DNA of 13,955 nt from Candidatus Fermentibacterota bacterium (GTDB lineage: Bacteria > Fermentibacterota > Fermentibacteria > Fermentibacterales > Fermentibacteraceae). The notes under the pieces were generated by a model that was not told where the DNA came from, did not search any database, and was given only the letters and a program-made list of their open reading frames with translations. The stretch spans positions 1 through 13,955 of the forward strand of contig JAAYTY010000015.1 in NCBI GenBank assembly GCA_012523605.1. Direction: 5' to 3'. The position numbers and the translations under genes were made by a program. Of this stretch, positions 1 to 6,077 are shown one piece after another. Every line of letters starts with the position of its first letter. Within the stretch, counting starts at the first letter, position 1.

Positions 1-158
1 AGAGGCCTGCCGGTGGCCGAATCGGTGACAGTGACCGTCATCGGCGTTCCGAGCAGGGAGTTCACCGACCCGGTCTGTCTGTCACCGGAGATGTCGATTC
101 TCACTCCGTCTGCCAGCACGACGGTGGCTGCAGCCAAGAGGGCGAGCAGAACGCGCAA
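1..158 (-). CDS. Secreted protein of unknown function, N-terminal fragment (runs off left edge)
   Basis: Only the first 52 codons lie in the window; the rest is beyond position 1. I chose the TTG at 158-156 because a strong ribosome binding site (GGGAGG, about 170-165) sits 6 bases upstream and because the TTG opens directly into a signal peptide: LRVLLALLAAATVVLADG, a basic residue followed by a hydrophobic stretch ending in an Ala-type cleavage site. The mature part begins with beta-type sequence (VRIDISGD, then MTVTVTDSATGRP) that resembles the start of an Ig-like or carboxypeptidase-regulatory-like domain, but this is too short to assign. It is transcribed divergently from the UbiA-family gene. 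The start codon and export are fairly well supported; the function is unknown. Confidence 0.6.
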   Translation of the reverse strand, partial: MRVLLALLAAATVVLADGVRIDISGDRQTGSVNSLLGTPMTVTVTDSATGRP

Positions 159-217
159 TGTCCACCTCCCGCAGAAGAGGTAAAGATAGCCCCGGGTGCG
201 GCGGTGTGCCAGCGGGG

Positions 218-247
218 TTGTCCCGGAGCGGCGGGCAGTGCTAGTTT
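218..247 (+). promoter_or_regulatory. Candidate promoter for the ubiA-ispE-rplY-pth cluster
   Basis: TTGTCC at 218-223 and TAGTTT at 242-247 are 18 bases apart, and the latter is preceded by TG at 239-240 in the extended -10 arrangement (TGcTAGTTT). Transcription would start near 254, giving a leader of about 13 bases before the ATG at 267. The match is moderate and the only support is sequence. Confidence 0.35.
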
Positions 248-266
248 TCGTGGCATGAGAAGGGTC

Positions 267-1172
267 ATGAGCACATTGTCCGCCCTTGTGGAGAGCCTGA
301 GACCCCGGTCGTGGACTAAGAATCTCTTCATTTTCGCCGGAGTCCTCTTCGGGCGTCAGTGGAGCCCTGAAGCCATCGGGATCACTGCTCTGGGCGCGCT
401 TGGATTCAGCCTGCTGGCTGGATCGGTCTATCTGGTCAACGACATCGCCGACCGCGCAAGGGACGCGCAGCACCCGGACAAGCGCAGCCGGCCCCTGGCA
501 TCGGGCAGGCTTTCGCCGGCGGCGGCCTGGCTCTCGGCATTCGTCCTCGCCTCGGGCACCCTGTCCGCGGCCTGGCTCTCAGCCCCGAGGTTCGCCCTCG
601 TGTGCTCAGGGTACATGCTCATGCAGACCGCCTACTCCTTCAGGCTCAAGCACGTCGTCATCCTGGACTCGCTGGTGATCGCGATGGGGTTCGTGCTCCG
701 CGCCCTAGCCGGGGTCGAGCTGGCACAGGACTGCGGTTTCGCCGTGGAGATCTCCCCCTGGCTGCTCCTCTGCACGTTCTTCCTTGCGGTCTTCATAGCG
801 TTCTCCAAGCGCAGGAGCGAGGTCGTGACTCTGGGGGAGGCGGCGGGCGAGCACAGGGCAATACTCCGGGACTACTCCCCCCACCTGCTCGACGAGATGA
901 TTGGCATCGCCACGGCGGCCAGCATCATGAGCTTCGCGGTCTATACCGTGAGCGAGAGGACCGCCGAGATGGTCTCGCCCATGCTCTGGACGACCATCCC
1001 GTTCGTTGTGTACGGGATCTTCAGGTACCTCTTCCTCGTCCACCGGAGGGGACTTGGAGGCAGTCCCGACAGGATTCTCCTCTCGGACAGGCCCCTGCTG
1101 TTCAACATCCTGCTGTGGATCCTGTCAGTGATGGCCGTTCTGAGGTATTTCCCTGCGAAAGGCAACGCTTGA
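267..1172 (+). CDS. UbiA-family prenyltransferase, decaprenyl-phosphate phosphoribosyltransferase-like
   Basis: A 301-residue integral membrane protein of the UbiA superfamily. The first Asp-rich motif is at residues 58-66 (NDIADRARD), followed by HPDKRSRPLASG (69-80); this form is typical of the branch annotated as 5-phosphoribosyl-1-diphosphate:decaprenyl-phosphate phosphoribosyltransferase (Rv3806c-like). The second conserved region, YSFRLKHVVILDS (123-135), and the KRRSEV loop (181-186) also fit that branch. Several hydrophobic segments span the protein. In actinobacteria the enzyme makes the decaprenyl-phosphoryl-ribose precursor of cell-wall arabinan; outside that group the acceptor and product are uncertain. 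The ATG at 267 is preferred over in-frame ATGs at 204 and 255 because AGAAGG precedes it and the conserved N-terminus (LRPRSWTKN) follows directly. Its stop overlaps the start of ispE by 4 bases, which suggests translational coupling and a shared link to polyprenyl metabolism. Confidence 0.85.
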   Translation: MSTLSALVESLRPRSWTKNLFIFAGVLFGRQWSPEAIGITALGALGFSLLAGSVYLVNDIADRARDAQHPDKRSRPLASGRLSPAAAWLSAFVLASGTLSAAWLSAPRFALVCSGYMLMQTAYSFRLKHVVILDSLVIAMGFVLRALAGVELAQDCGFAVEISPWLLLCTFFLAVFIAFSKRRSEVVTLGEAAGEHRAILRDYSPHLLDEMIGIATAASIMSFAVYTVSERTAEMVSPMLWTTIPFVVYGIFRYLFLVHRRGLGGSPDRILLSDRPLLFNILLWILSVMAVLRYFPAKGNA

Positions 1173-2044
1173 CACTGGAGGGCCGCGCGGAGGCCAAGAT
1201 CAACCTCGGGCTCCGGATCCTCGAGAGGCGCCCCGACGGATACCACTCCATCCGAAGCGTATTCCATACCGTATCGCTACATGACAGCGTCGCCGTCACC
1301 TGTACTCCGGGTTCGCGTCGGATCACCATAGATGTCTCGGGCCTGGACATCCCGGGAGAGCCCTCGGAGAATCTCGCCTGCCGGGCGGCGGAGGAGTTCC
1401 TGGCCGAGTCGGGGCTGAAACGTGATGTGTACATCTCGATCGAAAAGCGGATACCCGTCGCGGCCGGGCTGGGGGGCGGAAGCAGCGACGCGGCATGCGT
1501 CCTGAGGCTTTTGCGACGAGCCACGGGAGTGGACCCAGGGCTGGAGAAGGTCGCCCTGCGGGTCGGCAGCGACGTGCCCTTCCTTCTCGGAGGAGGTGCG
1601 GCCCTGGTAGAGGGGCGGGGCGAGCTGATCCGCCGGATGGCCTCGGGCGACTTCTGGGCGGTCATCCTGAACCCCGGCATCAGGGTCTCGACTGCAGAGG
1701 CGTACGAGGCCTGGGACAGGCGCTACTGCGGCTTGACAACACGCCCGGCGGGTTGCGATGATCGGTGTCCGGAACTTGCGTGGCATGAGGGTAGACCTTT
1801 TCCCGTAAGCCTCTGCAACGACTTCCTGCCTCTGCTCTTGGAGAGGCACCCTGCGGCGATGGAGCTGCTGGGCCAGCTCGAGAATTCCTGCCCCGCCTGG
1901 GGGCTCTCGGGATCGGGCCCGAGCTTCTTCGGCCTGTTCAGGTCGGCTTCCGAGGCCGAGGCCTTCGGGCTCAGCGTGCCCCGGAGCCTCTCGCCGGCAG
2001 TCTGCAGGGCGACGGGCGGCGTTGGGGCGTCGTCAAACTGGTAA
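1169..2044 (+). CDS. ispE: 4-diphosphocytidyl-2-C-methyl-D-erythritol kinase
   Basis: A 291-residue GHMP kinase of the non-mevalonate (MEP) isoprenoid pathway; it phosphorylates the 2-hydroxyl of CDP-methylerythritol with ATP in the cytoplasm. The N-terminus carries the family signature AEAKINLGLRI with catalytic Lys10, then RRPDGYHSI (21-29). The ATP-binding loop is PVAAGLGGGSSDAA (96-109), with catalytic Asp107. GSDVPFLLGGGAALVEGRGE and the C-terminal GHMP motif GLSGSGPSFFGLF are intact. Length is normal for the family (about 280-300). The start is the TTG at 1169, which gives the conserved N-terminus and has AAAGG 6 bases upstream; the same frame is open far upstream but has no family similarity there. 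Oddly, the reading frame runs 22 bases into the tRNA-Gln gene, so the last six residues (GASSNW) and the TAA stop are encoded by tRNA sequence. Confidence 0.95.
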   Translation: MTLEGRAEAKINLGLRILERRPDGYHSIRSVFHTVSLHDSVAVTCTPGSRRITIDVSGLDIPGEPSENLACRAAEEFLAESGLKRDVYISIEKRIPVAAGLGGGSSDAACVLRLLRRATGVDPGLEKVALRVGSDVPFLLGGGAALVEGRGELIRRMASGDFWAVILNPGIRVSTAEAYEAWDRRYCGLTTRPAGCDDRCPELAWHEGRPFPVSLCNDFLPLLLERHPAAMELLGQLENSCPAWGLSGSGPSFFGLFRSASEAEAFGLSVPRSLSPAVCRATGGVGASSNW

Positions 2045-2097
2045 GACGCAGGACTTTGGATCCTGTTTTGGAGGTTCGAGTCCTCCCGCCCCAGCCA
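2023..2097 (+). tRNA. tRNA-Gln (anticodon UUG)
   Basis: A complete cloverleaf can be folded by eye. The acceptor stem is TGGGGCG (2023-2029) with CGCCCCA (2087-2093), the discriminator base is G2094, and CCA is encoded at 2095-2097. The D stem is GTC/GAC (2032-2034, 2045-2047). The anticodon stem is CAGGA/TCCTG (2049-2053, 2061-2065) with loop CTTTGGA, giving anticodon TTG at 2056-2058. The T stem is GGAGG/CCTCC (2070-2074, 2082-2086) with loop TTCGAGT. The U1-A72 pair is typical of glutamine tRNA. The gene overlaps the 3' end of ispE and lies 31 bases before rplY, so it is probably cut out of a polycistronic transcript. Confidence 0.96.
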
Positions 2098-2128
2098 GGC
2101 TCAACCAACCCAGGGAGAGGATATAGTA

Positions 2129-2824
2129 ATGCCCATCGAGCTGACCGTTGAGAAAAGGGCGTCCAGGGGCTCCGCGGAGTCCCGCAGGATGCGACGCGAA
2201 GGTCTGGTTCCCGCCGTGATCTACGGAAGAGGCGGCAGGGAGGAGGCGCTGGCGGTCAGGGAGGCCGTCTTCATGAAGACGATAGGCCATTCCTCACCCG
2301 GCATCGTCACGCTGAACGGTCTCGGAAAGCCCGTCTCCGTGCTGGTCAAGGAGGTCCAGTGGAACTTTCTGACCGACAGGCCGCTGCACGTGGACTTCTA
2401 CCGCGTGGCACTCGACCAGATCGTCTCGGTGAGGGTTCCCATACACCTGTCGGGCAATCCCAAGGGAGTCCTGTTCGGCGGCGTGCTCGACCAGCTCATG
2501 CACGATCTGCCGATAAAGGTCAGGGCTGCGGACATCCCCGCATCCATCCCGGTGGACGTCTCCTCCCTCGACATCGGCGACGCACTCCATGTTTCCGATC
2601 TGGTTCTCCCCGCCGGTGTGACCGCCGACGTCCCCGGCGAGCAGCCCGTCGTCCACGTCGTAGCCCCGACCGTCGAAAAGGTCAAGGTCGAGGAGGGCGA
2701 AGCAGAGGCTGCGGAAGGCGCAGCCGCCGAAGGAGAGGCCGAGGAGGGCGAGGCCACCGAGGGAGCGAAGCCGGGAGCCCCCGCCGGGAAGAAGCCTTCC
2801 GAGAAGAAGGAAGGCAGGGAGTAG
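2129..2824 (+). CDS. rplY: Large ribosomal subunit protein bL25 (CTC/TL5 form)
   Basis: A 231-residue protein of the long (CTC/TL5) type of L25, which binds 5S rRNA on the central protuberance of the large subunit. Residues 1 to about 93 form the L25 domain, including RREGLVPAVIYG (22-33) and the terminal HVDFYRV (87-93). Residues about 98-180 match the C-terminal CTC beta domain, with FGGVLDQLMHDLPIK and IPVDVSSLDIGDALHVSDL. From about 188 a low-complexity Ala/Glu/Gly tail ends in a Lys-rich stretch; such tails are common in long L25 proteins. The ATG has GGGAGAGG upstream. The gene lies between tRNA-Gln and pth, and rplY-pth is a widespread pairing. The E. coli-type short L25 lacks the second half seen here. 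Confidence 0.95.
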   Translation: MPIELTVEKRASRGSAESRRMRREGLVPAVIYGRGGREEALAVREAVFMKTIGHSSPGIVTLNGLGKPVSVLVKEVQWNFLTDRPLHVDFYRVALDQIVSVRVPIHLSGNPKGVLFGGVLDQLMHDLPIKVRAADIPASIPVDVSSLDIGDALHVSDLVLPAGVTADVPGEQPVVHVVAPTVEKVKVEEGEAEAAEGAAAEGEAEEGEATEGAKPGAPAGKKPSEKKEGRE

Positions 2825-2830
2825 AGGGAC

Positions 2831-3418
2831 TTGCCGGGGTTCCGCCTCGCGGTCTGTCTCGGGAATCCCGGGCCGAAATACCAGCTCACCTGGCACAACG
2901 CCGGCTTCTGGGTGGCCGATGTGCTCGCCCGTGAGGCCGGCGTGTCTTTCACCGAGGCGGGGCTCTTCTCTGCCGTGACCCTGCCATGCGGGCTCGAGGT
3001 AGCCAAGCCGTCCACGTGGATGAACGAGAGCGGCCGGGCTGCCTCGACTCTTCTCCGGCTGCGCGACCTCGCCCCGGAGGAACTCCTTCTGGTCTGCGAC
3101 GACGTGAACCTCCCCGTCGGCAGGATCAGGCTCAGGACGGGCGGTTCTGCCGGCGGTCAGAAGGGGCTGGCCAGTGTGATCGCCTCGCTGGGCACGGACT
3201 GCTTCCCGCGCCTCAGGCTCGGCATCGGGCCGGCTCCAGCGGGAGAGCCGCTGGAGGACTATGTCCTCTCGCGGGTTCCGGGGAGCCTGCAGGAGGAGGC
3301 TTCGCTGATGGCCCACAGGGCGGCGGACTGCGTGATGAAGGCATGGTCGGAGGGCATACCGGCCGCCCAGGAGGCATACAACAGGCCGTCCCCCGGAGAC
3401 GCATCAGGCGATCTCTGA
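2831..3418 (+). CDS. pth: Peptidyl-tRNA hydrolase
   Basis: A 195-residue enzyme, normal length for bacterial Pth, which cleaves the ester bond of peptidyl-tRNAs dropped from ribosomes. Landmarks are CLGNPGPKYQLTWHNAGF (9-26) with substrate-binding Asn12 and catalytic His22, STWMNESG (61-68) with Asn65, and LLLVCDDVNLP with the conserved Asp90. The usual GGHNG motif, which supplies His113 and Asn114 in E. coli numbering, reads GGQKG (108-112), so both polar residues are changed. GTDCFPRLRLGIG (121-133) is conserved. The start is TTG at 2831, 6 bases after the rplY stop, because the family N-terminus begins there and no ATG or GTG fits. It is the last gene of the cluster, followed by a hairpin terminator. 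Confidence 0.94.
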   Translation: MPGFRLAVCLGNPGPKYQLTWHNAGFWVADVLAREAGVSFTEAGLFSAVTLPCGLEVAKPSTWMNESGRAASTLLRLRDLAPEELLLVCDDVNLPVGRIRLRTGGSAGGQKGLASVIASLGTDCFPRLRLGIGPAPAGEPLEDYVLSRVPGSLQEEASLMAHRAADCVMKAWSEGIPAAQEAYNRPSPGDASGDL

Positions 3419-3439
3419 AGCAGTGTTCTCGAATGCGCA

Positions 3440-3470
3440 GGGGCCGGCGGAGCATTCCGCCGGCCCCTTT
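3440..3470 (+). terminator. Intrinsic terminator after pth
   Basis: A perfect 12-bp GC-rich stem (GGGGCCGGCGGA at 3440-3451 with TCCGCCGGCCCC at 3456-3467), loop GCAT, followed by TTT. It sits 21 bases after the pth stop and between convergent genes. The T run is short, so termination may be partial. There is no T run on the other strand, so it is assigned to the + strand. Confidence 0.8.
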
Positions 3471-3502
3471 CGTCAGGGAGCGGAGAACTTCCCTGTCGGA
3501 GC

Positions 3503-5155
3503 CTACCGGGCAAATGCGCCGGCCTGAGTCACCAGATTGCCGATGAACCCGGCCAGGTCCGCACCGGCGAATCTCGACGAGCCCCTCATTGCGGTTCCAT
3601 CGGTGAAGTCGACCATGCCGAAGACCCAGGCCGCGCTCCCTGCCAGGGCTTCGAGCCCGGCCATCTCCTCCGGCGCGAAGGAGGCGATCATCCGCATATA
3701 TCCGCCCATTTCGAAGGCGAATACGGCATCCGTCCCGGATCCGGCCGACGCGAAGTAGTCCATTTCCGAGACCGTGCCGCCCTCGATCGTGCCTGAAAGG
3801 ATGCCAGGGATCAAGAGCGGATGGGGCGCCATCTCCATGACGACATTCCCTTCCGTGACGGTGAGCCATGCCGTGAAGGTCATCGACTGGGTCTCAAGGT
3901 CCGGGGAGCCGGTCGGTGCCATGGCTGATGGATCGATCGTCATCGAGTAGGTGATGTAGTCCACGCCGCCGATCTCCTTCTCGGCCGGAGGCGTAATGGT
4001 GAAGCCCTGGACAGGACCCATTCCGGCCAGGAACTCCTGCGAGAATGCCAGGGAACTCTCCACCCAGGCGCGGATCTGCTCCAGACCGACGCCCTCGGGC
4101 AGTTCGTACACGGCGACCATGTGCAAAGGCATGTCGGAGTAGACCGCGAACGCCGTATTTGCGGTCATCTCCGCGGTCATGTCGACGAATTCCGGGCCGG
4201 GGCCGGCTCCGAGAGCCCCGAAGACCGCGTTCATGGCGTCCCGGGACATGTCGGGCGGAATCGACATCCTGCCGGCCAGGGCGACATTCCCGGCGGGCAG
4301 CATGCCGGTGTAGTCGGCGACCTCGCCGGGAACGTAGGAGGCGAGCTTCGATCCAGGGACGAACTCGACGACCTGAGTGGCCTCGACGTCCACCGGTCCG
4401 AAGGAGATTGTGTATTCGAACGAGGCGGTCTGCGTGAGGAGGGTTTCGAAGAAGTCGAAGTAAAGGCCGAGAACGGGCTCCAGGCCGGGGGATTCCTCGC
4501 TAACCCCGGAGATGATCTCGTCGCGGTGCATGGACATCTGGGATGCGGCCATGGGGCCGATCATGGAGACATCCGCCTTCATCCACAGTGAGCCCTGGGG
4601 TGCTTCGACGGCTGCGTGGGGAGCCCTGCCCTCGAGCCTGTCGATCATCGCCTGGATCTCGCCGACGGAGGCCGCGGCGAGCGCGACGCCTCTGTAAGTG
4701 GCCACGGTGAGGACCATGTCGCCCGTGTCGATCGTCTTCACGACGGCGCCTTCGATGGGATCGGCTTCGACCCACTCGGCGCCGAGTTCCGCGGTATAGG
4801 ACCAGAAGGCATCGGGATCGGAGAGCTGGACGGCCGCACCGATCGTCTGTGGATTCACGCCTTCGGCATACAACACAGTGGATCCATGGACGTCGATTCC
4901 GGTCCTCGCGGCGAGAGAGTCGAAGTTCTCGCATTCGAGCTCTGCGAGGATCCAGCTTGCCGCCAGGTTCGGACCTGCGATGGGAACGCCCTGCTCGATG
5001 TATCCGTCGATGTCCGTGATCACGGCGGCGGGGTCCGTCACGACGATCCGGATAAGCCCGGTCTCGGGCATGGCATCCAGCGCCGAGACGGGCGGCTTCT
5101 GGCCGCAGGCCATTGTCATCAATACAGCTACGATTACGAAGAACAGCCTCTTCAT
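3503..5155 (-). CDS. Putative lipoprotein of unknown function, 550 residues
   Basis: I do not recognise a named family. The N-terminus MKRLFFVIVAVLMTMACGQ looks like a lipoprotein signal with Cys17 as the lipidation site; Thr at -3 is not the canonical Leu, so this is likely rather than certain. The mature protein is acidic, with alternating strand and helix segments and few charged clusters. It is punctuated by phrases such as LIRIVVTDPAAVITDIDGYI and GVALAAASVGEIQAMIDRLEG that recall DUF3352-type exported proteins, but this resemblance is weak. The ATG at 5155 is chosen over the upstream in-frame ATG at 5263 because GGGAGGG lies just before it and the signal peptide begins there; the longer version would also run across the promoter. 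The gene is single, converges with pth and diverges from the exonuclease gene. Confidence 0.8.
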   Translation of the reverse strand: MKRLFFVIVAVLMTMACGQKPPVSALDAMPETGLIRIVVTDPAAVITDIDGYIEQGVPIAGPNLAASWILAELECENFDSLAARTGIDVHGSTVLYAEGVNPQTIGAAVQLSDPDAFWSYTAELGAEWVEADPIEGAVVKTIDTGDMVLTVATYRGVALAAASVGEIQAMIDRLEGRAPHAAVEAPQGSLWMKADVSMIGPMAASQMSMHRDEIISGVSEESPGLEPVLGLYFDFFETLLTQTASFEYTISFGPVDVEATQVVEFVPGSKLASYVPGEVADYTGMLPAGNVALAGRMSIPPDMSRDAMNAVFGALGAGPGPEFVDMTAEMTANTAFAVYSDMPLHMVAVYELPEGVGLEQIRAWVESSLAFSQEFLAGMGPVQGFTITPPAEKEIGGVDYITYSMTIDPSAMAPTGSPDLETQSMTFTAWLTVTEGNVVMEMAPHPLLIPGILSGTIEGGTVSEMDYFASAGSGTDAVFAFEMGGYMRMIASFAPEEMAGLEALAGSAAWVFGMVDFTDGTAMRGSSRFAGADLAGFIGNLVTQAGAFAR

Positions 5156-5204
5156 GAGAACCCTCCCTGTAATGCGGGTTGAATACGAAGCCGGATTCGG
5201 GAAA

Positions 5205-5232
5205 ACTATACGCTGGAGGCCGGGTTTGTCAA
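5205..5232 (-). promoter_or_regulatory. Sigma-70-type promoter for the 550-residue lipoprotein
   Basis: On the - strand a perfect -35 TTGACA (5232-5227) is separated by 16 bases from TATAGT (5210-5205). The expected start near 5198 leaves a leader of about 43 bases that contains the GGGAGGG ribosome binding site. This is the best consensus match seen in the window. Confidence 0.75.
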
Positions 5233-5254
5233 AAGCGGGATGCAGGTATAGAAT
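5226..5254 (+). promoter_or_regulatory. Promoter for the exonuclease-murA operon, -35 shared with the divergent promoter
   Basis: TTGTCA (5226-5231) and TAGAAT (5249-5254) are 17 bases apart. The predicted start is about 5260-5262, at or next to the ATG at 5262, which suggests a leaderless message. The -35 hexamer occupies the same bases, on the opposite strand, as the -35 of the lipoprotein promoter. Confidence 0.55.
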
Positions 5255-5261
5255 AGCTTCC

Positions 5262-6077
5262 ATGAAGAACCAGCCCGATCTCTTCGCCGCGAACGACGAC
5301 CATCACGAGCCCGGTGTTGTCAGGGTGCTGTACATTGATACCGAGACCACGGGCAGCGACCCATCTTCAGCCGACGTCTGCGAGATAGGCGCGGTTCTCG
5401 CCCCGTACGAAGGGTTGAAGCCGGCCGGCGGCGCCCGCGAGGAGTTCGAGAGCCTCGTGAAACCTTCCGAACCCATCCCTCCCGAGGCCTCGGCCGTCCA
5501 CCACATCACCGACTCCATGGTGAGCGAAGCCCCCCTCCTGGGTCAGATCGAGCGGAAGCTGTCGGATCTGGCGGGGAAGGCCGATCTGGTCTGCGCCCAC
5601 AACGCCCCCTTCGACCTCCCGATTCTCAGGAGGCTCTTGCCCTCTGTCTTCGGGCGATTCGGCGAAGATGTCGTGCTGGACAGCCTCAGGCTCGCAAAGC
5701 ACGTGTGGCCCGACATTCCCTCGCATGCGCTCCAGGTCCTCCGCTACAGGTTCGACCTGGGGCAGGGCATCGCCGGCGACGCCCACAGGGCGCTGTTCGA
5801 TGCTCACCTCGTCAGGAGGCTGGTTGAGCTGGTGATCGCCTCCGCCCGGACAGGCTGCTCGAACTGGCGGGAGCTTCTGGAATACACCAGGTCGCCGCTC
5901 GAGATACAGACCTTCGGATTCGGCAAGTACAGGGGCAGCCTCGTCGAGGACGTGATCGCTCAGGATGCCGACTACGTGAGATGGCTGCTGCAGCAGAAAT
6001 GGGTGCCGATCGAGCAGCCCGACCTCTACTACACCCTCCTCAGGAAGACCGGCCCGCAGGCCCACGGCGGGAAGTGA
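5262..6077 (+). CDS. DEDDh 3'-5' exonuclease (DnaQ/ExoX-like) with C-terminal ExoX-type domain
   Basis: A 271-residue exonuclease of the RNase T / DNA polymerase III epsilon superfamily. ExoI is YIDTETTG with Asp26 and Glu28; ExoII is CAHNAPFDLP with Asp118; ExoIII is GDAHRALFDAHL with His175 and Asp180. The four acids and the histidine of the DEDDh site are therefore all present. Residues about 216-245 (FGFGKYRG ... DYVRWLLQQ) match the small domain at the end of exodeoxyribonuclease X-type proteins. The N-terminus contains QPDLF (4-8), a close match to the sliding-clamp-binding pentapeptide QL(S/D)LF. Role inferred: proofreading or repair exonuclease on single-stranded DNA, possibly tethered to the beta clamp. 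No ribosome binding site precedes the ATG, while a promoter ends 7 bases upstream. The last base of its stop overlaps the murA ATG. Confidence 0.88.
   Translation: MKNQPDLFAANDDHHEPGVVRVLYIDTETTGSDPSSADVCEIGAVLAPYEGLKPAGGAREEFESLVKPSEPIPPEASAVHHITDSMVSEAPLLGQIERKLSDLAGKADLVCAHNAPFDLPILRRLLPSVFGRFGEDVVLDSLRLAKHVWPDIPSHALQVLRYRFDLGQGIAGDAHRALFDAHLVRRLVELVIASARTGCSNWRELLEYTRSPLEIQTFGFGKYRGSLVEDVIAQDADYVRWLLQQKWVPIEQPDLYYTLLRKTGPQAHGGK

Noticed and set aside
602..1168. Upstream in-frame extension of ispE
   Set aside because: The frame is open but antiparallel to no known family and lies within the well-supported UbiA gene in another frame; the IspE family N-terminus begins at the TTG at 1169.
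2023..2097. tRNA-Gln as a phage or island integration site
   Set aside because: No integrase gene and no direct repeat of the tRNA 3' end was found downstream; rplY and pth follow directly.
2294..3316. Long open frame on the - strand opposite rplY and pth (340 codons)
   Set aside because: It is antisense to two confidently identified genes, has no recognisable motif, and is expected by chance in GC-rich coding DNA.
5156..5263. In-frame extension of the 550-residue lipoprotein from an ATG at 5263
   Set aside because: It would bury the signal peptide behind 36 residues and overlap both promoters; the ATG at 5155 has a proper ribosome binding site.
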